43,054 bases of DNA from Streptosporangium minutum. GTDB taxonomy: Bacteria > Actinomycetota > Actinomycetes > Streptosporangiales > Streptosporangiaceae. The position numbers were made by a program, and so were the translations under genes. The DNA is taken from assembly GCF_002149035.1 (NCBI RefSeq), contig NZ_NGFP01000046.1:1-43054 (forward strand). The letters run 5' to 3'. Shown here in pieces: positions 1 through 13,316 of the stretch (the first letter of the stretch is position 1; each line of letters opens with the position of its first letter). The notes below the pieces were generated by a model. The model saw only the letters and a list, made by a program, of their open reading frames with translations, did no database searches and was not told the DNA's origin.

Positions 1-2
1 GC

Positions 3-5395
<5,393 letters not shown>

Positions 5396-5399
<4 letters not shown>

Positions 5400-6370
5400 C
5401 GGGTGTCATTCCCGAGGAACTGGCCCAGCTCGGGCCGGTGACCGGACAGCTCGACGGCAACGACCACACCACCATCGTGGTCTACGGTCTGGGGCCGGAC
5501 ATGACCGACCATCTCGACTGGGTGGCGGCCCACCGTGACAGCCTGCGGGCCGCGCTGGCCGAGCACGGCGCGGTCCTGCTCCGCGACCTGCCGGCCGACC
5601 TCGACCTGTTCGACCGGATCGTCCGGGTCGTCGGCGGTGACCCGCTGCGCTACACCGAACGCTCCACCCCGCGCACGTCCGTCACCGAGTCGATCTACAC
5701 CTCCACCGAGTACCCGGCCGACCAGCCGCTGCCGATGCACAACGAGAACTCCTACTCGGACAGCTGGCCGGGTCACCTGTTCTTCTACTGCGACACCGCG
5801 GCGGCCACGGGCGGGGCCACCCCGATCGCCAACAGCCGCGCGGTGTTCCGCCTGATCCCCCAGGAGGTGCGGGACAGGTTCGCCGACGGCGTCGTGTACG
5901 CCAGGGCGTTCCGGGAGGGGCTCGGCCTGTCCTGGCAGGAGTCGTTCCAGACCGACGACCCCGCGGCGGTCGAGGAGTACTGCGCGCAGCACGGGCAGAC
6001 GTTCGAGTGGACCGAGGACGGCCTGCGCACCAGGCACCACCGGCCCTCCCACCAGACCGAGCCGCTCACCGGGGAGCAGGTCTGGTTCAACCAGGCGAAC
6101 CTGTTCCACGTCACCAGCCTGGACGAGGAGGTCCGCGAGGCCCTGCTGTCGCTGTACGACGAGGCCGACCTGCCCCGGAACGCGTATCTGGCCGACGGCG
6201 CCCCGATCGACCCGGCCGACCTCGCCGCGGTCAAGGCCGCCTACGACGAGGCCTCCTACGGGTTCCCCTGGCGCCGGGGCGACCTGATGATCATCAACAA
6301 CATGCTGTGCGCCCACGGCCGGGAGCCGTTCACCGGCGCCCGCCGGATCCTGGTCGCCATGACGGCCTGA
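5396..6370 (+). CDS. TauD/SyrP-like Fe(II)/2-oxoglutarate-dependent oxygenase
   Basis: This 324-residue protein belongs to the TauD/TfdA superfamily. Members use Fe(II), O2 and 2-oxoglutarate to hydroxylate or otherwise oxidise substrates. The iron ligands are visible as HNE (His115, Glu117) and a distal His307 in CAHGREPF, followed by the 2OG-binding Arg at 316/317 (GARR). Glu rather than Asp in the facial triad, within MHNENSYS, resembles clavaminate synthase and SyrP-type enzymes that act on carrier-bound amino acids in peptide synthesis. The start ATG overlaps the NRPS stop by 4 bp and has AAGGA upstream, so the two are translationally coupled. Inference: it beta-hydroxylates an amino acid (free, tethered or in the peptide) made by the adjacent NRPS. 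The substrate cannot be read from sequence. Confidence 0.9.
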
Positions 6371-6389
6371 TCACCGGGAGTCCCAGGCA

Positions 6390-6425
6390 GAGGGCCCGGT
6401 CGCCGGCGACGGCGGCCGGGCTCTC
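6390..6425 (+). terminator. Strong stem-loop after the NRPS/oxygenase genes
   Basis: Two 15-nt arms (6390-6404 and 6411-6425) pair throughout, with two G-T wobbles, around a 6-nt loop (GGCGAC). The stem begins 19 bp after the oxygenase stop. There is no U-tract, as is usual for actinomycete terminators. It marks the end of the biosynthetic transcript. Confidence 0.75.
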
Positions 6426-6576
6426 CCGTTCCGGTGTCAAAAGTCCTTCTGGTGTCAGAAGCCTAAAACGCTGGCCGCGCGGGGCCGGCAGGCCGGTTCG
6501 CCCGCCGGACAGCTCACCGCCCCGCCCGCCGGGCCGACGGATGCCCGGTCCGGGTGGGCACGCCGCCGGGAGGCGG

Positions 6577-7320
6577 TCAGCGGATGCCGACGTAGAACCG
6601 GGTCTGGTCGCTGCGGTGGAGGGCGTAGTAGGCCTCGAAGCGCGTGTTGTCGTCCAGCCACGCGACCGATTCGATGCCGAGCAGCGGTGTCGAGGTGGAG
6701 ACTTCGAGCATCGACGCGTCCTCCCGGTCGGGGAAGACCGCCTCGATCCACCGATCGGCGGCGGCGGGTTCGAGCCCGTACCGCCGTCGCAGGACGTCGT
6801 ACAGCGACTGGTTCTCCAGTACGGCGCGCTCCAGACCGGGCACCAGGCGGGCGGGCAGGGCGGTGTCGACGAGCAGCCACGGCTGCCCGTCGACGCGCCG
6901 GAGTCTCCGTATCCTGACGACCTGCTCCCCCAGGGGGATCTGCAGCAGGGCGGCCTCCCGCTCGTCCGCCTCGCCGAGGGCCTGGCGGACGGTGTGGGTC
7001 GTCACGCGACGGCCTGATTCCCGCAGGTCGTCGGCGGAGCCGGACATCGAGCCGATGAACCGCAGCTCGGTCTTGCGCGGCGAGACGAAGGCGCCGCGCC
7101 CCTTGACCTTGTAGATCAGACGCTGCTGCACGAGCTCGCGCAGGGCCTCCCTGACGACGGTGCGGGAGACGCTGAACATGTCGCTGAGCTCCGCCTCGGA
7201 CGGCAGCGGCTGATCCGGGCCGAGCTCGCCGGAGTCGATCCTCGTTCGCAACGCCCGCATCAGCTGCATCCACAGCGGTTCGGCCCCATCCCGGTTGAGG
7301 CGCGGGTACGTCATCGTCAC
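6577..7320 (-). CDS. GntR/HutC-family transcriptional repressor with UTRA domain
   Basis: The protein has 247 residues. The N-terminal winged helix-turn-helix (about residues 10-78) includes PLPSEAELSDMFSVSRTVV, the classic GntR recognition region. A UTRA effector domain of the HutC subfamily follows (about 95-245), ending in RFEAYYALHRSDQTRFYVG. The GTG start at 7320 is preferred over ATG at 7314 because GAGGAGG lies 5 nt upstream of the GTG. The gene is divergent from the ABC/kinase operon starting at 7586. The 265-bp gap holds two related inverted repeats, each just downstream of a candidate promoter. Inference: it represses the operon and itself, and a sugar or sugar phosphate bound by the UTRA domain relieves repression. 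Confidence 0.93.
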   Translation of the reverse strand: MTMTYPRLNRDGAEPLWMQLMRALRTRIDSGELGPDQPLPSEAELSDMFSVSRTVVREALRELVQQRLIYKVKGRGAFVSPRKTELRFIGSMSGSADDLRESGRRVTTHTVRQALGEADEREAALLQIPLGEQVVRIRRLRRVDGQPWLLVDTALPARLVPGLERAVLENQSLYDVLRRRYGLEPAAADRWIEAVFPDREDASMLEVSTSTPLLGIESVAWLDDNTRFEAYYALHRSDQTRFYVGIR

Positions 7321-7360
7321 GGAAACCTCCTCGGCGGCAGCGTCCAGAAAAGCATGCCAC

Positions 7361-7392
7361 GCCCGCAGACCTGTAATGACAGGTCTGCGGGC
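7361..7392. promoter_or_regulatory. Inverted repeat, probable GntR operator (autoregulatory side)
   Basis: A perfect 14-bp inverted repeat (7361-7374 and 7379-7392) flanks a 4-nt AATG spacer. It contains ACCTGTAATGAC at 7369-7380, whose reverse complement recurs at 7480-7491 in the second site. On the minus strand it lies just downstream of a GATAAT -10-like box (7404-7409), where a repressor would block transcription of the GntR gene. As RNA it could also fold as a hairpin in that gene's leader. Confidence 0.7.
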
Positions 7393-7446
7393 CCATCGTG
7401 ATGATTATCCACCATCCGCCGGAAAGATCAGCCAGAAAAGTGACTC

Positions 7447-7475
7447 TTGACATGCCCGTAACCGCGATTTAGTTT
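7447..7475 (+). promoter_or_regulatory. Promoter of the ABC/aldolase/kinase operon
   Basis: A consensus -35 hexamer TTGACA (7447-7452) is followed after 17 bp by TAGTTT (7470-7475), which keeps the key T, A and final T of a -10 box. The predicted start is near 7482, inside the operator at 7480-7501. This is a typical housekeeping-sigma promoter under steric repression. Confidence 0.65.
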
Positions 7476-7479
7476 GCTT

Positions 7480-7501
7480 GTCATTACAGGTCTGTAATGA
7501 C
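7480..7501. promoter_or_regulatory. Perfect palindromic GntR operator over the operon transcription start
   Basis: Two 10-nt arms GTCATTACAG and CTGTAATGAC surround a GT spacer, giving a 22-bp perfect palindrome. It sits immediately after the -10 box and shares a 12-nt word with the inverted repeat at 7361-7392. Position and symmetry fit a dimeric GntR binding site. Confidence 0.8.
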
Positions 7502-7585
7502 TGCGCGGCCATGCTCCCTGTGAGCGATGCGTTCGCGGCCTCGATCCCCACCGCTCCGGCGGACCTGCTCTCTCTGGAGACCACG

Positions 7586-8683
7586 ATGCGTACCCGTCCC
7601 ACACCCCGGCCTTGGCGCACGGCCTCCGTGGCATCGCTGGCCGCCCTCGCGGTCCTGGCCGCGGGCTGCAGCTCCGCGGCCACCCCCGACGCCAAGCCGG
7701 ACGGCGACAAGCCGTTCATCGCCCTGAGCAACGGCTTCATCGGCAACGGCTGGCGCCAGACGATGATCGCCAAGTTCGAGGCCGCGGCCAAGCAGGCCCG
7801 GACCGACGGCCTGATCAGCAAGTACAAGGTCGTCAACGCGCCGGGCGACAACTCGGCGACGGAGCAGGTCGCCCAGATCAAGAGCCTCCTGCTCCAGAAG
7901 CCCGACGCCCTGCTCATCGACCCGTCCTCGCCCACCGCGCTCAAGCCGGTCATCCAGCAGGCCTGTGCCGCCGGCGTCACCGTCGTGGTCTTCGACTCCG
8001 CGATCGAATCCGAGTGCGCGTACGTGCTGCAGAACAGCTTCGTCGACTGGGCCACGTACGCCGCCAAGCCGCTGCTGGACGGCATCGACGGCAAGGGCAA
8101 CGTCATCGTCAGCCGGGGCGTCGTCGGCTCGCAGCCCGAGTCCGAGATGTTCGACACCACCAAGAAGATCCTCGGCGAGTACCCCGGCGTGAAGACCGCC
8201 GCGACGGTGAACGGGATGTGCGACGGCGCCACCGCGCAGAAGGCCGTGCTCGGCGTGCTTTCGAGCGTGTCGAAGGTCGACGGGGTCATCGGCTGCGGCG
8301 ACGGCTACGGCGTCGCCCAGGCCTTCGCCACGGCGGGCAAGCCCGTTCCCGCGGTGACCTTCGAGACCAACGGCCGCGCGCTCAACTACTGGAAGGACAA
8401 CAAGATCGACAACGGCTCGGTGGCCGTCATGTCCGACCCCGGCCAGTCGGTCGCCGCGCTGTGGGAGGCGCTCGACCTGCTGGAGAAGCGCGATGTGCCC
8501 AAGCACATGACCTTCCCGATCGTCCTCGTCGAGCAGAAGGACCGCGACGCGTGGGCCGGCGTTCTCAAGCCCGACGAGTACGCCGCCTGGCCCTGGACGC
8601 GTGAGCTGTTCCGCGAGCAGGTGAAGGCCGTCCAGACCGGCGGCAAGCCGGTGCAGCCGCCGATCCCGACAGCCGCCGGCTGA
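7586..8683 (+). CDS. Sugar ABC transporter substrate-binding lipoprotein (ribose/AI-2 type)
   Basis: The protein has 365 residues, starting at an ATG with GGAGA 5 nt upstream. An in-frame extension to 7478 would run through the operator and is rejected. A lipoprotein signal peptide ends in the lipobox LAAGC near residue 30. The mature part is a type I periplasmic-binding fold (Peripla_BP_4), with features such as SNGFIGNGWRQTM and DALLIDPSSPTAL. It delivers a small sugar or polyol to the two permeases encoded downstream. It is the first gene of the GntR-controlled operon. The family includes RbsB, YtfQ and LsrB-like proteins, but ligand identity cannot be read from sequence. Confidence 0.92.
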   Translation: MRTRPTPRPWRTASVASLAALAVLAAGCSSAATPDAKPDGDKPFIALSNGFIGNGWRQTMIAKFEAAAKQARTDGLISKYKVVNAPGDNSATEQVAQIKSLLLQKPDALLIDPSSPTALKPVIQQACAAGVTVVVFDSAIESECAYVLQNSFVDWATYAAKPLLDGIDGKGNVIVSRGVVGSQPESEMFDTTKKILGEYPGVKTAATVNGMCDGATAQKAVLGVLSSVSKVDGVIGCGDGYGVAQAFATAGKPVPAVTFETNGRALNYWKDNKIDNGSVAVMSDPGQSVAALWEALDLLEKRDVPKHMTFPIVLVEQKDRDAWAGVLKPDEYAAWPWTRELFREQVKAVQTGGKPVQPPIPTAAG

Positions 8684-8711
8684 GCGGGGAAGGCACGGAG
8701 GAGGTCGCGTC

Positions 8712-10397
8712 ATGCACGTCCACAACCTCCCCGCGGAGCCGTTCGCGGCTCCGCGGGGAGCGGACCGGGGATCGTCCGATCGACAGCCCGTCGTCGTCGC
8801 GAGACACGTGACCAAGACGTACGGGCGCACCCGGGCCCTCACCGGGGTGGACCTCGAGGTCCGCGCCGGGGAGGTGCTCGGCCTCGTCGGCCACAACGGC
8901 GCCGGCAAGAGCACCCTCATGCGCGTCCTCGCCGGGCTCGAAGCCTGTGACGAGGGCACGGTCACGGTGGGCGGGCGGGAGACCTCGGGTGAGGCCGGAC
9001 CGCGGGCCGCGGAGTTCCGCGGGGTGCGGATGGCCTACCAGGAGACGTCGCTCTGCCCCGACCTCACGGTCGCAGAGAACATCTGGGTGTCCTCGCGCCA
9101 CTGCCTGCCGCGGCTGAGGTGGCGGCGTGCGGCCGGCGACGCGGTACGGCGCCGGCTCGGCGAGATGTTCCCCGGCCACGGGGTGACGTCCGGCGACAGG
9201 ATCGAGGATCTGTCGCTGGCCCAGCGCCAGATGGTCGAGATCGCCCGTGCCAGCCTGGTCGACCGGCTCGATCTGCTGATCCTCGACGAGCCCACCGAGT
9301 CCCTCGGTCCGGACGCGGCGCGCTCGCTGTACGACTACGTCCGCCGCCTGACCGCCGGCGGCGTCGCGGTCCTGCTCATCTCGCACCGCATCCGCGAGAT
9401 CCTCTCGGTGGCCGATCGCGTCGCCGTACTGCGCGACGGGGCCGTCATCGCCGACCGGCCCGCGGCCGGGCTCGGCGAGCACGACGTGCTGGCCCTCATG
9501 GGGGCTCAGGTCGCCGACCGGGCCGGGAGCGGACCGGCCGCGGCCGCCGCTGGAGAGCCCGCGGACCGCCCGGTGATGGCGGAGCTGCGCGGGGCCACCG
9601 GCTCCGGACTGCACGACGTCTCCGTACGGGTCGGCGCGGGAGAGGTGGTGGGCCTGGCCGGCCTGGCGGGCCAGGGCCAGCAGGAGGTGCTCGAACGCCT
9701 GTGGCGACCCGCCCGGCGCGACACCAAGGTGCACGGCAGCCGGGCGTACGTGCCGGGCGACCGGCAGCGCTCCGGCGTCCTGCCGCTGTGGACGGTGGCG
9801 GAGAACCTCATCGTGACCGCGATGCGGGGCATCGCCCGCCACGGCCTGCGCCGCCCCGCCGAGGAGCGCGCGGCCGTGGGGAGCTGGGTCGAGCGTCTGT
9901 CGATCCGGGGCGGCCCGGACGCGGCGATGACCGAACTCAGCGGCGGCAACCAGCAGAAGGTCATCGTCGCCCGCGCGTTCGCCTCGGCGGCCGACCTCGT
10001 GCTGCTCGACGACCCCTTCCGAGGGGTCGACGTGCACACCAAGACCGACCTCTACCGGCTCATCCGCCACGAGGCGGCGCAGGGCCGGAGCGTCGTCTGG
10101 TACTCGAGCGAGAACGCCGAGATGGCTCACTGCGACCGGGTCTACGTCTTCCGCGCCGGGCGGGTGGTCGCCGAACTCGCCGGCGAGGAGATCTCCGAGG
10201 AGCAGATCATCGCCGTCTCGTTCGCCGAGTCCGACGGAGAGCCGGGCGGTCCGCCCGCCGAGTCCGGCGGAGAGCCGGGCGGTCCGTCCGCCGAGTCCCA
10301 CGACACGCGGAACCGTCCGTCCGCCGAGCCCGACGGAGCGCGGAACCGGCCCGACGGAGCGCGGAACCGATCCGACGGAGCGCAGAGCCATGAGTGA
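8712..10397 (+). CDS. Sugar ABC transporter ATP-binding protein, duplicated (RbsA/LsrA type)
   Basis: Two ABC domains lie in one 561-residue chain, as in the CUT2 class. The first has an intact Walker A (GHNGAGKST), the LSLAQRQM signature and Walker B LLILDEPTESL. The second has a degenerate Walker A (GLAGQGQQE), as is usual in RbsA homologues, signature LSGGNQQKV and Walker B LLDDPFRGVD with Asp where Glu is expected. The C-terminus carries about 57 extra residues rich in E, P, G, R and N, encoded by tandem DNA repeats (10227-10390). The end overlaps the permease start by 8 bp. It powers import of the operon's sugar substrate from the cytoplasmic face. Confidence 0.94.
   Translation: MHVHNLPAEPFAAPRGADRGSSDRQPVVVARHVTKTYGRTRALTGVDLEVRAGEVLGLVGHNGAGKSTLMRVLAGLEACDEGTVTVGGRETSGEAGPRAAEFRGVRMAYQETSLCPDLTVAENIWVSSRHCLPRLRWRRAAGDAVRRRLGEMFPGHGVTSGDRIEDLSLAQRQMVEIARASLVDRLDLLILDEPTESLGPDAARSLYDYVRRLTAGGVAVLLISHRIREILSVADRVAVLRDGAVIADRPAAGLGEHDVLALMGAQVADRAGSGPAAAAAGEPADRPVMAELRGATGSGLHDVSVRVGAGEVVGLAGLAGQGQQEVLERLWRPARRDTKVHGSRAYVPGDRQRSGVLPLWTVAENLIVTAMRGIARHGLRRPAEERAAVGSWVERLSIRGGPDAAMTELSGGNQQKVIVARAFASAADLVLLDDPFRGVDVHTKTDLYRLIRHEAAQGRSVVWYSSENAEMAHCDRVYVFRAGRVVAELAGEEISEEQIIAVSFAESDGEPGGPPAESGGEPGGPSAESHDTRNRPSAEPDGARNRPDGARNRSDGAQSHE
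10227..10390 (+). repeat. Tandem repeats encoding the ATPase C-terminal tail
   Basis: Two 33-bp units (10227-10259 and 10260-10292) differ at very few positions. They are followed by three units of 21-bp period starting at 10332, 10353 and 10374 (core GACGGAGCGCGGAACCG; the last unit diverges). All unit lengths are multiples of three, so copy number can change without breaking the ATPase frame. The repeats run up to the start of the next gene. Confidence 0.85.
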
Positions 10398-11358
10398 ACT
10401 CCTCGCGCCGGCCCTGCCGGCCCTGCCGACCCGGGCGCGGATGCGCAGGACGGCCCCGGCCGTGGTCAGCGCGGTCGCCATGATCATCATGATCGCCGTC
10501 TGCGCGTCGCTGCAGCCGGACGTCCTGACCGTGGCGGGCCTCTCGCTGGTCCTCTCGGCGACCGTACCCCTGGTCATCGCGGCCCAGGCCCAGATGACGC
10601 TGATGTCGGTCGGCGACATCGACCTCGGCATCGGCAACTTCGTCGGCCTGGTCACCGTGGTCTCGGCGACCACGCTGGTGTCGTCCCCGGCCACCGGCGC
10701 CCTGATCCTGCTCGCGCTCGTCGCGGCCTACGCCGTCCTCGGCGCCCTCATCCACCTCCGCCGGGTGCCGTCGCTCATCGCCACCCTCGGCGCGTCGTTC
10801 GTCTGGCTGGGCCTAGGCCTGTTCGCCCTGCCGACGCCCGGCGGAACGACCCCGGAGTGGCTGGCGTCCTTCGGCACCTGGCAGCCGGCCGGCTTCCCCG
10901 CGCCGTTGCTGCCGATCCTCGCCGTCGCCGCGGTGGTCTACCTCCTCACCTCGCGCAGCACCCTCGGAGTCCGGATGCGCGGCCTGGGCAGCAACCCGGT
11001 GGCGCTGGAGCGGGCCGGCCTGCGCCCGCTGGCATCCCGCGTCATCGCCTACGCCACCGCGGGCGCGCTGGGCGTGCTGTCCGGTCTCGTCCTGGCCTCC
11101 CAGACCGGTGGCGGGGACGTGTCGTCGGCCTCCAGCTACTCCCTCATGACGGTGGCGGCGGTGATCCTCGGCGGCGGCTCCTTCCACGGCGGCAGCGCCG
11201 TGCCCTGGGGCGTGGCCGTCGGCGGCGTGACCCTCGGCCTGGTCAGCGTGGTCCTGAGCCTGCTCGACGTGCCGACCAACATGCAGTCGGCCGTTCAAGG
11301 CGTGATCGTCCTGGCCGTGCTCGCCGGCCGCGTAGTGGTCGGAAAGGTACTGCGATGA
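10390..11358 (+). CDS. Sugar ABC transporter permease (RbsC/LsrC type)
   Basis: A 322-residue integral membrane protein of the BPD_transp_2 family, with about 8-10 hydrophobic segments. The conserved cytoplasmic coupling region includes GDIDLGIGNFVGL and, further on, GSNPVALERAGL. It pairs with the second permease to form the CUT2 channel. The start overlaps the ATPase end by 8 bp and the stop overlaps the next ATG (ATGA), so translation is coupled. Confidence 0.93.
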   Translation: MSELLAPALPALPTRARMRRTAPAVVSAVAMIIMIAVCASLQPDVLTVAGLSLVLSATVPLVIAAQAQMTLMSVGDIDLGIGNFVGLVTVVSATTLVSSPATGALILLALVAAYAVLGALIHLRRVPSLIATLGASFVWLGLGLFALPTPGGTTPEWLASFGTWQPAGFPAPLLPILAVAAVVYLLTSRSTLGVRMRGLGSNPVALERAGLRPLASRVIAYATAGALGVLSGLVLASQTGGGDVSSASSYSLMTVAAVILGGGSFHGGSAVPWGVAVGGVTLGLVSVVLSLLDVPTNMQSAVQGVIVLAVLAGRVVVGKVLR

Positions 11359-12368
11359 ACATCCGTGCACTCCTTTCGCGCCCGTGGATCTGGGGCTTCG
11401 CCGCCGCGGTGCTCGTCTGGCTGATCATCGTGATCATCTCCGGTCAGGGTGGCGGCCAGACGGTCTCCCTCGCCCTGTCCCTGGCCCCCTACCTGGTCGT
11501 CGTGGGGCTCGGGCAGATGCTCGTCATCACCGCCGGTCCCGGCAACATCGACGTCTCCGTGGCGCCGATCATCTCCCTCGCCGGGTTCGTCTCGGTCGCG
11601 GTGACCACGTCCACCGGCTCGGCGGTCGTGGGGGTCCTCGCGGGGATCGGCGTGGGCGTCGTCGTCGCGCTGATCAGCACCGTGTCGATCCTCGGCCTGT
11701 CCGTCCCGCCGATCATCGCCACTCTGGCCGCGGGGCTCATCGCCTCATCGGTCACGCTGTCGCTGGCCAACGGCTTCACCGCCGTGCCGGATGCGGGACT
11801 GCGGCAACTGCTCAACGTACGGCCGGCCGGGGTACCGCTCCTCGCCGTGGCCGTCGCGGGCGTGACCGCGCTGGTCATCGCGCTGCTGCGCCGTACGATC
11901 TACGGGCGGTCGCTGATCGCGGTCGGGCAGAACCGCCGGGCCGCCGAGCGCGCCGGCATCCCCGTGGCGCGGATCATCGCGACGACCTACCTGGCGAGCG
12001 GCGCGCTGGCCGGCCTGACCGGCTCCCTGCTGGCCGCCTACATCGCGCCCTCCGCGGACCTCGGGACCCGCTACCTGCTCGACTCCGTGGCCGTCGTCGT
12101 CATCGGCGGGACGCTCATCTCAGGCGGACGGGCCGTGCCCGTCGGAGTCTGGGGAGCCGCGCTCTTCTTCATCCTGCTCGACGGCCTGGTCAATCTCGTG
12201 GGCTGGAGCACGGCGGCACAGAACCTCCTCAAGGGCGGTCTCGTGCTCCTGGTCCTCTTTCTCGCCGGTGGGGGCGACCGCGTCGCCGGCACGCCCTCCC
12301 GCTTCAGAAGACGGCCGCGACCAGCGGCCGCAACCACCACAACAACAGGAGACAACACCCATGGCTGA
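11355..12368 (+). CDS. Sugar ABC transporter permease (RbsC/LsrD type)
   Basis: A second BPD_transp_2 permease of 337 residues. It has a hydrophobic N-terminus, the family motif [17 protein letters not shown] and the coupling segment [17 protein letters not shown]. The start ATG overlaps the first permease's stop by 4 bp. The stop overlaps the aldolase start by 8 bp, tying uptake and catabolic genes into one translational chain. The last 40 residues are basic, then Thr-rich, and look like a cytoplasmic tail. Two distinct permeases suggest a heterodimeric channel, as in LsrCD. Confidence 0.92.
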   Translation: MNIRALLSRPWIWGFAAAVLVWLIIVIISGQGGGQTVSLALSLAPYLVVVGLGQMLVITAGPGNIDVSVAPIISLAGFVSVAVTTSTGSAVVGVLAGIGVGVVVALISTVSILGLSVPPIIATLAAGLIASSVTLSLANGFTAVPDAGLRQLLNVRPAGVPLLAVAVAGVTALVIALLRRTIYGRSLIAVGQNRRAAERAGIPVARIIATTYLASGALAGLTGSLLAAYIAPSADLGTRYLLDSVAVVVIGGTLISGGRAVPVGVWGAALFFILLDGLVNLVGWSTAAQNLLKGGLVLLVLFLAGGGDRVAGTPSRFRRRPRPAAATTTTTGDNTHG

Positions 12369-13248
12369 CACCGACGGTCTGCTCGAGGCCCGTAACTTCG
12401 AGGCGACCGCCCCCGTGGCCGGCGGCTTCCACGTCAAGGGCGCCCACGCCCAGGACTGGGGCCTGCAGAACCGCCTCTCGCGCATCTTCAGGAGGGACAC
12501 CGGCCGGACGGTCATGCTGGCGTTCGACCACGGGTACTTCCTCGGGCCCATGGCGGGGCTGGAGCGCATCGACGCCAACATCGCCCCGCTGGTGCCCGAC
12601 GCCGACGCCATCATGATGACCCGGGGCGCGCTGCGCACGAGCATCCCCTCGCACAGCGACGCCGGGATCGTCCTGCGCGCCAGCGGCGGCCCGAGCATCC
12701 TGCGCGACCTGTCGGACGAGCACATCGCCCTGGACATCGAGGACGCGGTACGGCTCAACGCCGCGGCCGTGGCCATCCAGGTGTTCGTCGGCGGGGAGCA
12801 CGAGTCGCGGTCGGTCGCCAACCTGGCCACGCTCGTGGACGCCGGCCAGCGGCACGGCGTCGCCGTACTCGGCGTCACGGCCGTCGGCAAGGACATGGTC
12901 CGCGACGCCCGGTACTTCCGGCTGGCCACCCGGATCGCCGCGGAGATGGGCGCGCACATCGTCAAGACGTACTACGTCGACCAGGGCTTCGAGACCGTCA
13001 CCGCGAGCTGCCCGGTGCCGATCATCGTCGCGGGCGGTAAGAAGCTGCCCGAGCTCGACGCCCTGACGATGGCCTACCGTTCGATCCAGGAAGGCGCCGC
13101 CGGCGTCGACATGGGTCGCAACATCTTCCAGAGCGAGCACCCCGCCGCCATGCTCGCGGCGGTCCGCGCGGTCGTGCACGACGACGTGAAGCCCGAGGAA
13201 GCCTACGAGCTCTTCAGGGAGCGGTCGGCCGGCAACGCAACATCCTGA
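12361..13248 (+). CDS. LsrF-like class I (DeoC/FbaB superfamily) aldolase or thiolase
   Basis: The protein has 295 residues; the ATG at 12361 is preceded by an AGGAG-containing stretch within the permease end. It is a TIM-barrel protein of the family that includes LsrF, with [15 protein letters not shown] near the N-terminus and IVAGGKK late. Lys202 in HIVKTYY lines up with the Schiff-base Lys of E. coli LsrF (Lys203). LsrF cleaves phosphorylated AI-2 dione with CoA; related class I aldolases cleave ketose phosphates to DHAP. No LsrG-like gene is present, while a polyol-phosphate-type dehydrogenase and a kinase follow. Inference: it performs the final C-C cleavage of a ketose phosphate rather than AI-2 processing. 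A strong stem-loop follows immediately. Confidence 0.88.
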   Translation: MADTDGLLEARNFEATAPVAGGFHVKGAHAQDWGLQNRLSRIFRRDTGRTVMLAFDHGYFLGPMAGLERIDANIAPLVPDADAIMMTRGALRTSIPSHSDAGIVLRASGGPSILRDLSDEHIALDIEDAVRLNAAAVAIQVFVGGEHESRSVANLATLVDAGQRHGVAVLGVTAVGKDMVRDARYFRLATRIAAEMGAHIVKTYYVDQGFETVTASCPVPIIVAGGKKLPELDALTMAYRSIQEGAAGVDMGRNIFQSEHPAAMLAAVRAVVHDDVKPEEAYELFRERSAGNATS

Positions 13249-13257
13249 CCCCTCCGA

Positions 13258-13297
13258 GGGGGCGGGTCCCGGCGCGAGATCGCCGGGACCCGCCCCC
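13258..13297 (+). terminator. Intra-operon stem-loop (partial terminator or RNA stabiliser)
   Basis: Two perfectly complementary 17-nt arms (13258-13274 and 13281-13297) flank a 6-nt loop CGAGAT. It lies 10 bp after the aldolase stop and 20 bp before the dehydrogenase start. With no U-tract, it may partly terminate or protect the upstream message, lowering expression of the last two genes relative to transport. Confidence 0.75.
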
Positions 13298-13316
13298 GTC
13301 ATCCCCGGGAGCACCC

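Noticed and set aside
7361-7392. Interpretation as a transcription terminator
   Set aside because: It lies between divergent starts, not after a gene, and shares its core with the palindrome over the operon start; an operator fits better.
7478-7585. N-terminal extension of the binding protein
   Set aside because: It would start inside the operator and has no ribosome site. The ATG at 7586 gives a perfect lipoprotein signal.
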